From: JBDKVA01 sp039679375
GTDB lineage: Bacteria; Bacillota; Clostridia; Acetivibrionales; DTU013
Length of the DNA: 43,995 nt
Direction: 5' to 3'
Assembly: GCA_039679375.1 (NCBI GenBank)
Contig: JBDKVA010000039.1
Coordinates: forward strand, 1 to 43,995
Made by a program: the position numbers and the translations under genes. Positions 6,971 through 14,409 of the stretch are shown here, piece after piece. Position 1 is the first letter of the stretch. Every line of letters begins with the position of its first letter. The notes below the pieces were generated by a model. It was not told the DNA's origin and searched no databases. It saw only the letters and a program-made list of their open reading frames with translations.

Positions 6971-7888
6971 TTACTTCTTATTTTCACTCTTCACCATACT
7001 CAGCATGCATACATCACAGCCCTGACAAATGACGACCCTGCCGGAAAAGACATTCTTTATTGTCTCCATGAGCTCCTTGTTCCGGAACTGCCCCTGACAG
7101 TGGATCACGATCTTCCTTGGCGCAAATGTAATAAGAGAGCTTACAAGCAGATCATCATAATTGATCTCACCCTCTGCAATCTCATTTACATATTCCTGTA
7201 TACACTCATTGGTAATTTCCTTTTTCGATTCGTCTAAAAGCGTATACCTGTTGTCATAACCAACGATAACGTGGACCGTGTCAATTTTCGGTTCCTGAAT
7301 ATCGACAAAATACCTCAACAACCTGATAAATTCCCTGTATTCCCTATCCATCAGAAAATCGTCTACAGCTTTCTCCACTACTTCTTCCAGATCCTTCATA
7401 TATTCCTTTAGCCTGAAGTTTACGAAGCCATCAAGAATAATGTTATTCGAGTTGTCGAAATAATCCATTAAACGCCTTACGATGACATTCCTTCTTCTGA
7501 TCTGGAACAGGCTGTTGAAAAAGGTTTTGTCTTCATTTTTTATTATATTAAGAGCCTTGCTCAATATTTCTCTTCTTTCTGCTGAGTTGAAGTAGCAGTA
7601 ATTGCTGTTAATGATTCTTGTAAGGAGCCTTTCTTCATACTGCCTGATGATATAGTCGGCAAGTGCATTTGAAATATACGTTTTCAGTACTTTATACGAC
7701 TCTATCGATTTCTCCCTGTAAAATCTGCCATCATTAACTGCGCATATAATGGAAGTCGATCCCTCGGAATTGATCTCATCAATTGAATAATTTATCTTTT
7801 TGTTTTTCAGTTGCTGGAGTTCATTCGTTATGTGCTGCATCACCGCATCAGCACTTCCGTTCACTCCAATGCAAAGAAACTGCATCAA
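6971..7888 (-). CDS. ytxC: YtxC-type sporulation protein
   Basis: About 305 residues matching the YtxC family of putative sporulation proteins, mostly helical and of unknown biochemical role. Characteristic stretches are GFVNFRLKEYMKDLEEVVEKAVDD-like helices in the middle, EYREFIRLLRYFV, and a Cys-containing C-terminus (VICQGCDVCML). AAGGG lies eight bases before TTG 7888; an ATG follows one codon later and a GTG two codons earlier, so the exact start is uncertain. It is transcribed alone and ends in a strong terminator. The 7889-8149 upstream region is A+T-rich, with a small palindrome, GCATAGGACATATGC, near 7940; I see no clear sporulation-sigma promoter. Confidence 0.85.
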   Translation of the reverse strand: MMQFLCIGVNGSADAVMQHITNELQQLKNKKINYSIDEINSEGSTSIICAVNDGRFYREKSIESYKVLKTYISNALADYIIRQYEERLLTRIINSNYCYFNSAERREILSKALNIIKNEDKTFFNSLFQIRRRNVIVRRLMDYFDNSNNIILDGFVNFRLKEYMKDLEEVVEKAVDDFLMDREYREFIRLLRYFVDIQEPKIDTVHVIVGYDNRYTLLDESKKEITNECIQEYVNEIAEGEINYDDLLVSSLITFAPRKIVIHCQGQFRNKELMETIKNVFSGRVVICQGCDVCMLSMVKSENKK

Positions 7889-8149
7889 CTTCACATCCCT
7901 TCAAGTGTTAGTATATGTCTAAGCAAAATGTTGTATGCAGCATAGGACATATGCAAATTCTCCCACACTTATTACATTTCCACCTTATATTTCTATCTTT
8001 GTGTGCTTTCACCTGCCCCAACAATTATGAAAATGCACGCTCTGCACTTTATTTCTTATATATTATATGTAGATTCGGAAAGTAAGTTACTTAAGTAGAC
8101 CGTCAACACTCAATGAATATTCTGGATTTTTCCCATTATATTATTAAAA

Positions 8150-8902
8150 TCAGGATATTAATGGAAGAATGGAACCGATATCAGTCACCAGTTCTTCAGA
8201 TAGTTCCAGGAAATGTATCTTTTTCCTTGCAAGAAATGTCGAAACAATTTCAAAGCAGTTTAAATCATTTATTTTACCGTTTATTGCACAAATTTTTTCC
8301 GAAATCATACCGCCAGCCCCCCCGATAAAACCGTAGTTTAACCCGGGCAGCTTTATGGAGCCTCCGAAGTCTGCAAGCAGAACATCAAGGCCCTCCTTTT
8401 GAGCAGCCTTTGCAATACCTGCATCTGAAGTAATGATAGAGTTTTCATCTACAGGCAATATGGAGCATTTGGCATACCCCTGCTCTACATGCACAGCCTT
8501 TATTCCCATTCGGTCAAGCTGTCCGGCTATGACCGGATCCGTATATTTCAGATTATGAAAATATCTTTTTCCCACCCTGGCTACATTATATGCTATATCC
8601 AATGGATAGGAGGGGGAAAGCTCTCGTTCTCCCTTCAAAAGGCTGAAGCCGTAAGCCTTGAGTTCATTTATCAGTGCAGGATCAACCCCTGGCGCAAACA
8701 CAAGAGTCCTTGCGCCAATATGGTGCAGCAGCATGTCCGGATGACTGCATACAGCATCATACAGGCCTTGGTGACGCTTCATTTTTAGCAGCTCCATCCC
8801 CAGACTTTTCAGCTTCTTCTCTGCGGCAATGCCAATGCGCCCGTCAACGATCGCCAGTTTCACCGGCTCCTCGGGAAGGTTTGGATTAATAATGTGTTTC
8901 GT
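8150..8902 (-). CDS. DUF6873 GME-fold protein, probable ACG start
   Basis: About 250 residues. It resembles the DUF6873 GME-fold family, related to the guanidine-modifying enzymes such as amidinotransferases and arginine deiminase: HPDMLLHHIG (His), LDIAYNVARVG, GYAKCSILPVDENSIITSD and a terminal FLELSEELVTDIGSILPL. The catalytic role is not established. The best Shine-Dalgarno site, GAGGAGG at 8909-8915, sits seven bases before an ACG codon at 8902-8900, not before ATG or GTG; the nearest in-frame ATG lies upstream of that site with none of its own. So either an ACG start is used, or the ATG at 8926/8929 is. A long leader with alternative hairpins precedes it. Confidence 0.72.
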   Translation of the reverse strand, partial: TKHIINPNLPEEPVKLAIVDGRIGIAAEKKLKSLGMELLKMKRHQGLYDAVCSHPDMLLHHIGARTLVFAPGVDPALINELKAYGFSLLKGERELSPSYPLDIAYNVARVGKRYFHNLKYTDPVIAGQLDRMGIKAVHVEQGYAKCSILPVDENSIITSDAGIAKAAQKEGLDVLLADFGGSIKLPGLNYGFIGGAGGMISEKICAINGKINDLNCFEIVSTFLARKKIHFLELSEELVTDIGSILPLIS

Positions 8903-8939
8903 AAGCTTGCCTCCTCGATCATTCATCATCCATAACTTT

Positions 8940-9088
8940 ACACCGCCCTTTTTCCGGTGTCAATCGGCATACAAATTTTCCATAAATATCAGACACATAT
9001 ATGGCAAGTTCTACATAATATACAAGGTATCCATGACTGAAGTAAATCCGTTTCACTACTAACTGGCGTCTGCCGCGGCTGACACCGG
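8940..9088 (-). promoter_or_regulatory. Leader with mutually exclusive pairings upstream of the DUF6873 gene
   Basis: CCGGTGTCA at 8954-8962 (plus strand) is a perfect inverse of TGACACCGG at 9080-9088, while its inner six bases (8955-8960) also pair with ACACCG at 8940-8945, close to the ribosome site at 8909-8915. The two pairings cannot coexist, as in an attenuator or riboswitch. No known riboswitch core is seen. Nothing else is recognisable between 8903 and 9195. Confidence 0.35.
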
Positions 9089-9102
9089 TTATTTAAATAA
9101 AA

Positions 9103-9133
9103 GGCACGGGAGTATCATGCTCCCGGCCTTTTT
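9103..9133. terminator. Orphan bidirectional terminator-like hairpin
   Basis: GGCACGGGAG (9103-9112) pairs with CTCCCGGCC (9120-9128), followed by TTTTT on the plus strand. On the minus strand the hairpin runs into CCTTTTATTT. No gene ends next to it on either strand. Confidence 0.6.
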
Positions 9134-9195
9134 GTCGGATTACACATGGTTTGTTTTCCATTATTTGTATTAAAGTATTTTTTTATTCACTTTAA

Positions 9196-9292
9196 GGATC
9201 GTTAAAATATAACTTCCGCTAAACTTTTTCGAGGAACTGCACTAACCGCTCCATTCCTCAAAAAAGAATCGGAAGTAATATTTTAGCCGACC
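9196..9292. repeat. Palindromic MITE-like repeat, family A copy 2 (compact)
   Basis: A 97-base element whose two halves are about 40-base imperfect inverted repeats around a short loop with CTGCACTAACCG. The left 41 bases equal 970-1010, and the right end (AAGAATCGGAAGTAATATTT onward) equals the end of copy 1. It lies directly upstream of the small Cys-rich gene at 9326 and may affect its leader. Confidence 0.85.
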
Positions 9293-9325
9293 TTTAGGTA
9301 TAATAAAAAATAAGGAGGATACTTT

Positions 9326-9499
9326 ATGACAACGATTAATTGTTCCTCAGACTGCAAACATCAGCATGATGGCAAATGCACTTACGAAAATGCTTGTTTT
9401 AAAGTATTGTCTGTTGAAACGGATTGCATTTTTTATGAAAAAAAATTGCAAAAATCAAGCCCTGGTTTTATTTGTAAGCCGTCAAATGAATTATTATAA
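9326..9499 (+). CDS. Small Cys-rich protein, DUF1540-like
   Basis: A 57-residue ORF with an excellent ribosome site (AAGGAGG at 9312-9318, seven bases before the ATG). It encodes MTTINCSSDCKHQHDGKC, then C-x9-C and a later C: six cysteines plus two histidines in the first 35 residues. The pattern (I-x-C-x3-C-x7-C) recalls the small DUF1540-type and related clostridial metal-binding peptides. An overlapping frame at 9366-9554 lacks a ribosome site and is a shadow. It is the first of four consecutive small plus-strand genes, the second of which starts 51 bases on. Function is unknown; zinc binding is inferred from the cysteines. Confidence 0.75.
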   Translation: MTTINCSSDCKHQHDGKCTYENACFKVLSVETDCIFYEKKLQKSSPGFICKPSNELL

Positions 9500-9550
9500 A
9501 ACGAAAGGAAATAATAGAATTTATCTTCATATGGAAAGGAGTTGTTGCAA

Positions 9551-9784
9551 ATGAATAGGACACCGCTGGACAGGCTTGCATTGGTACTGGTGATCATTGG
9601 AGCGCTTAACTGGCTGCTTGTAGGAATATTTGGATACGATCTGGTAACCTCTATTTTTGGCGGCAATTTATTTAATGGAACCATGTCGGTATTCAGCAGA
9701 ATTATCTTCGCCCTGGTTGGAATTTCAGGTTTATACGCGATCACTCTATTATTCAGGGAAAGCCCGGCAAATGCAAGAGAGTAA
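9551..9784 (+). CDS. DUF378 small membrane protein
   Basis: A 77-residue protein of the DUF378 family. It has two transmembrane helices, residues 9-28 (LALVLVIIGALNWLLVGIF) and about 47-68 (SRIIFALVGISGLYAITLLF), separated by the family's typical IFGYDLVTSIFGG loop. The ATG at 9551 is nine bases after AGGAG; TTG codons just upstream overlap the site. DUF378 proteins have no established function. It precedes the spore protein gene by about 100 bases, without a clear terminator between them. Confidence 0.9.
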   Translation: MNRTPLDRLALVLVIIGALNWLLVGIFGYDLVTSIFGGNLFNGTMSVFSRIIFALVGISGLYAITLLFRESPANARE

Positions 9785-9890
9785 CTTATGTAACATTAAT
9801 TACCGTAATAAAATAATAGACTTTAGCAAATCATAAGAATACGCTGAAAAGAAATAATTACAGCGAATACAAACGAGGAGGGAACTATAT

Positions 9891-10082
9891 ATGTCAAATA
9901 ACAGAAGCAAAACATCATTTGACAACATGAAGTATGAAATAGCCAACCAGGTAGGTGTTAACCTCAAGCAGGGCTATAATGGCGACCTCGCATCGAGAGA
10001 CGCCGGTAAAATCGGTGGAAATATAGTGAAACGGGTTTTTGAATCCTTTACCGGGAACACTTATCCGATTGAAAAGAAGTAA
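9891..10082 (+). CDS. Alpha/beta-type small acid-soluble spore protein
   Basis: A 63-residue SASP that coats and protects DNA in dormant spores and is later digested as an amino-acid source. Both signature segments are present: KYEIANQVGVN (residues 15-25), the cleavage region of the germination protease GPR, and GDLASRDAGKIGGNIVKR near 31-48. GAGGAGG lies upstream of the ATG. Expression in the forespore under sigma-G is expected from the family; I did not find a clear sigma-G promoter. A strong terminator follows. It shows that the organism sporulates. Confidence 0.95.
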   Translation: MSNNRSKTSFDNMKYEIANQVGVNLKQGYNGDLASRDAGKIGGNIVKRVFESFTGNTYPIEKK

Positions 10083-10119
10083 TATCGGTTTTAAAGCAGC
10101 ATATAGCATAACGAAGTAA

Positions 10120-10156
10120 ACACAAGGGCTGTCGATTGATCGGCAGCCCTTGTGTT
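10120..10156 (+). terminator. Intrinsic terminator after the SASP gene
   Basis: ACACAAGGGCTG and CAGCCCTTGTGT form long perfect arms extended by CGA/TCG, with TTTTAT after them on the plus strand. Confidence 0.85.
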
Positions 10157-10295
10157 TTATATGAACTTTACCTTCACACCGCTGGATTTCCACGTCGTCA
10201 GCGCTCCTCGGAATGACATCCTTTTATATAATGTTTGTATATCATTAGTATAAAACTTTCTGTAGTCAAATATCATTAAGTAAAGGAGGCTTGTT

Positions 10296-10580
10296 ATGCA
10301 TATAGGACTTTATGGAATGATTCTTGTATTCATTGTTCTATTCATGCTGTATATACCCGACATTTTTCCGAAATGCTCTTGCTGCCGCAAAAAGAAGTTA
10401 AGGCCGTTTTTCCGTATACATCGGGCTGTCAGCATCAATCCGGGTTACGGCGGCAGCCGTTCCGTCTGCACAAAATGCTGCAGAAAATATAATATAGAAG
10501 ATTTAAAAGATTTGGACCATCTGATCCTTGTTCAGAAGAAACTCAAGCTGGATTCCCTGGTAAAAAATCCGCTTTTATAA
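10296..10580 (+). CDS. Membrane-anchored small Cys-rich protein
   Basis: A 94-residue protein not recognised by name. Residues 4-23 form one hydrophobic helix (GLYGMILVFIVLFMLYIPDI), followed by a cytoplasmic-looking domain with two Cys clusters, KCSCCRKKK (residues 26-34) and CTKCCRKY (58-65). The C-x2-C ... C-x2-C spacing suggests a zinc ribbon. The rest is helical and basic. AAAGGAGG lies six bases before the ATG. It ends four bases from the convergent stop of cheB, with no terminator between. The membrane anchor plus zinc ribbon is plain; the role is unknown. Confidence 0.8.
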   Translation: MHIGLYGMILVFIVLFMLYIPDIFPKCSCCRKKKLRPFFRIHRAVSINPGYGGSRSVCTKCCRKYNIEDLKDLDHLILVQKKLKLDSLVKNPLL

Positions 10581-10583
10581 AAC

Positions 10584-11609
10584 CTATCCAAGCATTCTGA
10601 ATATCATTCGAGGAATGTTTTCCAATGAGGCCTGTTTTTCTACCGCTCCAATGTTATACGCAACTTTTGGCATCCCATATACTACCGAGGATTGTTCATC
10701 CTGTCCGATTGTCCTTGCTCCCGCCTTTTTCATGGCAAGCAGCCCTTTCGCCCCATCATAGCCCATACCTGTAAGAATTACTCCGACCGCTTCGCCGCCT
10801 GCTTCTCTGGCCACCGAATCAAAAAGGACATCCACAGACGGACAATGCCCATTTACCCTGTCGCCTTTGAAACAGTGCACCTTATATTGGTCTCCGATCC
10901 GCACGATCTTCATATGACTATCACCTGGAGCGATCAGCACGCGCCCTCTTGCAACAAAATCTCCTGTTTTTGCTTCTTTTACATCCAGATTGGTTGAACT
11001 ATTCAGCCTTTCGGCGAACATCCGCGAAAAAACAGGGGGTATATGCTGTACAATAACGATCCCGGGCGTATTGACAGGCAGACTCTTTACGACGCTGTAA
11101 ATAGCCTCCGTTCCGCCTGTCGAAGCGCCGATGGCTATAATTCTAGACGGATTCTGCTTCTCATCAAACGCGACCTTGCCCTGGAGATTATTGTCTCGTT
11201 CAGGTATTATCCTGGCTGATGAGGCAATCTTCACTTTTTCGATCATTTCATTTACAAAATTTTCAACGCTTGCTGCGGACTTTACATCAGGCTTAGCCAC
11301 AAAATCGACCGCTCCTGCATCAAGCGCGTCAAACACCGCTCCGTTGACCGAGCTGACGATAATTACAGGCAGAGGGTATTGCGGTATAAGCCTCCGGATA
11401 AACTCGATACCGTTCATCTTTGGCATCTCTACGTCACAGGTCATTACATCGGGCTTGTATTCAATGATCTTGTCCCTTGCATCATAAGGGTCAATCGCGG
11501 TTGCAACAACCTCAATATGTTCATCGGAGGAAATCCCTCTTGACAGTACTTCCCTGAACACAATACTGTCGTCCACCACCAGTACTCTTATCTTTCTTCC
11601 CTGCTGCAT
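10584..11609 (-). CDS. cheB: Chemotaxis methylesterase/glutamine deamidase CheB
   Basis: A 341-residue two-domain protein. The receiver domain has the acidic pair in LVVDDSIVF and the phosphoacceptor Asp59 (MTCDVEMPKMNG), with Lys107 in AKPD. The C-terminal methylesterase domain has its catalytic triad: Ser163 (GASTGGTEA), His189 (VQHIPPVFS) and Asp285 (GMGYDGAKG). It removes methyl groups from chemoreceptors when phosphorylated by CheA and deamidates receptor glutamines. GAGGTGATAC precedes the ATG. It lies nine bases after cheR, clearly in the same operon. No cheA, cheW or receptor gene is in the window. Confidence 0.97.
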   Translation of the reverse strand: MQQGRKIRVLVVDDSIVFREVLSRGISSDEHIEVVATAIDPYDARDKIIEYKPDVMTCDVEMPKMNGIEFIRRLIPQYPLPVIIVSSVNGAVFDALDAGAVDFVAKPDVKSAASVENFVNEMIEKVKIASSARIIPERDNNLQGKVAFDEKQNPSRIIAIGASTGGTEAIYSVVKSLPVNTPGIVIVQHIPPVFSRMFAERLNSSTNLDVKEAKTGDFVARGRVLIAPGDSHMKIVRIGDQYKVHCFKGDRVNGHCPSVDVLFDSVAREAGGEAVGVILTGMGYDGAKGLLAMKKAGARTIGQDEQSSVVYGMPKVAYNIGAVEKQASLENIPRMIFRMLG

Positions 11610-11618
11610 CGTATCACC

Positions 11619-12470
11619 TCATTCTTTTCTGTAAACTGCTGGCATAAGGTACTTGTACTTCGTCTCATCGCGGTTCAGCGACTCTGAATGGCCTATAAAC
11701 AAATAACCTCCCGGTTCCGTAAAATCATAAAACTTATTCACCAGCTTATTCTTTGTCGGCGAATCAAAATAGATCATTACATTTCTGCAGAAGATCACAT
11801 TAAACTTTCTCTTGAAAGGGAAGACCTCATCCATCAGGTTGAACTTTCTGTAAATCACTTCATTTTTTAATTTATCCACGATAACGTAGTGTTCGCTGTC
11901 ACACTTTTTAAAATAACTGTTTTTCCAGTGAACAGGAATATTTGCCAGCGCCTCATTTTCGTATTTCCCCTGCTTTGCCGTGTCCAGGACTTTACTCGAA
12001 ATGTCCGTAGCCAGTATTTTTGTATCCCACCACTTTTTTTCGAGCCCGAAATAATCCTCGATGATCATTGCCAGAGTATAGGGCTCTTCCCCGGATGAAC
12101 AGCCGGCGCTCCATATCCTGAGGTCCTTTTCCTTTGCCTTGCCTGCAAGGTATGGCAGTACGGTATCTCTGAAAAAGTGGAAATGATCTGCCTCCCTCAT
12201 AAAAAAGGTATGGTTGGTCGTTATTTTATTGATCAGGGTGGCTGCCGCATTACCGGTTTTATCGGATATGACGTAATCGAAATATTCCGAGAAGCTTTTA
12301 AAATTATTCTGCATAAGCACATTATGCAGCCGGCCGATTACCAAAGCCCGTTTTTCTTCCTTCAGGTTGATGCCGTAATTTGCCTTGATATACTTCGACA
12401 GCTGCCAGAATTCCTTATCGGTAATAGTAAAATCCTGAACAGATTGTCTATTATAATTCTCTGTCTGCAT
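11619..12470 (-). CDS. cheR: Chemotaxis protein methyltransferase CheR
   Basis: A 283-residue SAM-dependent methyltransferase that methylates glutamates of chemoreceptors and opposes CheB. An N-terminal helical CheR domain (FWQLSKYIKANYGINL) leads into the catalytic domain with TTNHTFFMREADHF, the SAM-binding IWSAGCSSGEEPYTLAM, ILATDIS, and VIFCRNVMIYFD near the end. No pentapeptide-binding C-terminal tail or TPR is present. GGGGGACGAC precedes the ATG. Promoter 12525-12554 fits it. It heads the two-gene cheR-cheB unit. Confidence 0.97.
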   Translation of the reverse strand: MQTENYNRQSVQDFTITDKEFWQLSKYIKANYGINLKEEKRALVIGRLHNVLMQNNFKSFSEYFDYVISDKTGNAAATLINKITTNHTFFMREADHFHFFRDTVLPYLAGKAKEKDLRIWSAGCSSGEEPYTLAMIIEDYFGLEKKWWDTKILATDISSKVLDTAKQGKYENEALANIPVHWKNSYFKKCDSEHYVIVDKLKNEVIYRKFNLMDEVFPFKRKFNVIFCRNVMIYFDSPTKNKLVNKFYDFTEPGGYLFIGHSESLNRDETKYKYLMPAVYRKE

Positions 12471-12524
12471 GTCGTCCCCCGGTAAGCTTTGATTTACTTC
12501 ATCAATTAATCATAGCACAAAATA

Positions 12525-12554
12525 AGTATATCATTGTTTATAAAGGGAAATCAA
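12525..12554 (-). promoter_or_regulatory. Probable promoter of cheR-cheB
   Basis: On the minus strand TTGATT (12554-12549), 18 bases, TATACT (12530-12525), about 50 bases upstream of the cheR ATG. The 12471-12667 gap holds nothing else evident. Confidence 0.45.
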
Positions 12555-12667
12555 GGCTTGAGTTATGTCATACATTATGACTGTTTTGCGTCCGGTTATC
12601 AGATGGTTCTATCCACTAATCATGCGTATTAGCCACATTGTTTGGGTTTGATAAGCATACGCAAACA

Positions 12668-13654
12668 TTATTGCTTTTCATTATAATTTTTATTTAAATA
12701 ATCTACCGCCTTTCCTATATCCACAACTCTAGTGCACACAAGCTTTTTATTAAAATTTGGATCAAAGTAATCCATTTTATAACTTGTTTTAATGAGGATA
12801 TCTTTATATTCTTTTGGTGTGAGTTCATTATTTATTGACTTAAGTATAGCGATGAATCCTGCTGTTACTGGGGATGTAGATGAGTAAGAAAAAAATGGTA
12901 CATCATTTCCGCTTTTAGCAGCCTCTTTTTGTAAAGTAAAGTTTATATAAAGGTCAGTAAAAAGAATATTATAGTCGTAACTAAATATATTAAGATCCGG
13001 TGATCTGGATTTACCTCTTTGTGCTAGTGGAAACATTGCACTGGGATAGATATTATCGGGATTATCATAATTGATAAAAGTTGTCACAATACCCTGTTTT
13101 ATTGCATTATTAACAGCAATATCAAGCTGTTTACGATTATTTTCAGATATCTCCGTACCGGAATAAGTTAAAATATCGATTTTATTTTCTATAGCCCAAT
13201 CAATAGCTTTTATCATATTATTAATTTTTTCGTCTTCATTATATGATTGTATATTCAAAGCATACACTGTGCAATCCGGTGCAATTTCTTTGAGTACATT
13301 TGTCATCCAATATCCATGTTCTTCTCTGTCATCTGTCTTACCACAGAAATTTACTCCTCCTGCATAAATATCACGGTGTTTTTCATATGCATATGATGTA
13401 TCCATGATTCCAACCTTAATACCTTTTCCTTTACTTACATCGTGAGCGGAGGATACATTATGTATGGAGAAATAAGTGTCTCTTGAATTTGCGTTATTAA
13501 ACATAATTGTGCGCGGGTTATACTGTGAGATCGGAATAAATGATGTATTATCAACTGCTTTAAGTTGAGTAAATAAATAAATACTTATAACAGCTAACAT
13601 CAAAGTTAAGCAAGATAAAATAATTAATAATTTCTTATTAATACTTTTTGACAT
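12668..13654 (-). CDS. Membrane-anchored, divergent S8 (subtilisin-like) peptidase
   Basis: A 328-residue protein with one N-terminal membrane helix (residues 9-28), so the enzyme domain is outside. The catalytic triad is readable: Asp85 (KVGIMDTSYA), His113 (EEHGYWMTNV, where subtilisins have HGTHVAG) and Ser258 (FSYSSTSPVTAGFIAIL, where subtilisins have GTSMAxPxVAG). The usual SLG substrate strand reads TYSGTE, and the oxyanion Asn falls in NYDNPDNIYP. So the fold is kept with altered signatures. Codon use is visibly more A/T-rich than in the two genes before it. It is the third gene after a giant permease and its ATPase, 47 bases behind, and its substrate probably relates to that transporter. 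Confidence 0.78.
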   Translation of the reverse strand: MSKSINKKLLIILSCLTLMLAVISIYLFTQLKAVDNTSFIPISQYNPRTIMFNNANSRDTYFSIHNVSSAHDVSKGKGIKVGIMDTSYAYEKHRDIYAGGVNFCGKTDDREEHGYWMTNVLKEIAPDCTVYALNIQSYNEDEKINNMIKAIDWAIENKIDILTYSGTEISENNRKQLDIAVNNAIKQGIVTTFINYDNPDNIYPSAMFPLAQRGKSRSPDLNIFSYDYNILFTDLYINFTLQKEAAKSGNDVPFFSYSSTSPVTAGFIAILKSINNELTPKEYKDILIKTSYKMDYFDPNFNKKLVCTRVVDIGKAVDYLNKNYNEKQ

Positions 13655-13701
13655 TTATTAAGACTCCTCCATTTTGCAAAGTTTCAATCATATTATTAAA
13701 C

Positions 13702-14379
13702 TTATTGTTTTAGTATTTCATTCATTAATATAGCGCCGTCCATCATTCTGTACATTACATCTGCAGCTTTGGCTACGTCCAAATCGTGTGTTACTACTAT
13801 AACGCAATACCCATCCTCATGCGCGAGCTTGCCGAGTATCGCCATGACGTTTTCAGTATTAGCGACATCAAGGTTTCCGGTAGGCTCGTCGGCAAGCAGG
13901 ATTTTTGCCCCCGACGCAAGGCTTCTCGCGATCGCAACGCGCTGCTGCTCACCACCCGACAGGTTCGAAGGGAACCGTTTCATCTGCTCCGGAGTGATGC
14001 CCACGTTAAGGAGGAGCTTTTCCGCTCTCGGCTTTGCCTCCCTGGGATGTATGCCGTTGAGTTCCATGGGATAGCAAACATTCTCAACAACAGTGAGCAG
14101 CGGGAAGAGTTGGAACGCCTGGAATATCATCGAGACCTTCTCTCTGCGGTAACTGTCAAGATCAAGTTTTTTGAGGCTGGTTTCTCCTAACAGTATTTCA
14201 CCCTCGGACGGAGAGTCAAGCCCAGCCAGCATGGAAAGAAGCGTCGATTTTCCCGAACCGCTCGGTCCCATGATCGCATAGAGCTTTCCCGGTTCAAAAC
14301 CGCAACTCACCTGATTTACCGCCGGTGCGGCAGAATTTTTATACCTGTATGTGACTTTCTCCAGAATCAGGTTTGACAT
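13702..14379 (-). CDS. ABC transporter ATPase, LolD/MacB/FtsE type
   Basis: A 225-residue ATPase with all motifs: Walker A GPSGSGKST (residues 38-46), Q-loop MIFQAFQLFP, signature LSGGEQQRVAIARSL, Walker B ILLADEPTGNLD and the H-loop VVTHD. This subfamily drives mechanotransmission permeases of the FtsX/MacB type rather than classical import. It starts 30 bases after the permease and pairs with it. The ATG at 14379 overlaps no other gene, and the ribosome site (GGGGGTATAA) is modest. It ends 47 bases before the S8-like peptidase. Confidence 0.95.
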   Translation of the reverse strand: MSNLILEKVTYRYKNSAAPAVNQVSCGFEPGKLYAIMGPSGSGKSTLLSMLAGLDSPSEGEILLGETSLKKLDLDSYRREKVSMIFQAFQLFPLLTVVENVCYPMELNGIHPREAKPRAEKLLLNVGITPEQMKRFPSNLSGGEQQRVAIARSLASGAKILLADEPTGNLDVANTENVMAILGKLAHEDGYCVIVVTHDLDVAKAADVMYRMMDGAILMNEILKQ

Positions 14380-14409
14380 AAATTATACCCCCAAGCATAT
14401 GATTTTTTA

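Noticed and set aside
9366..9554. ORF of 62 codons starting MMANALTK
   Set aside because: It overlaps the Cys-rich peptide gene at 9326-9499 in another frame and lacks a ribosome site; the 9326 ATG has an ideal one.
10584..12470. Full chemotaxis cluster
   Set aside because: Only cheR and cheB are present; flanking genes are a small membrane protein and an unrelated peptidase.
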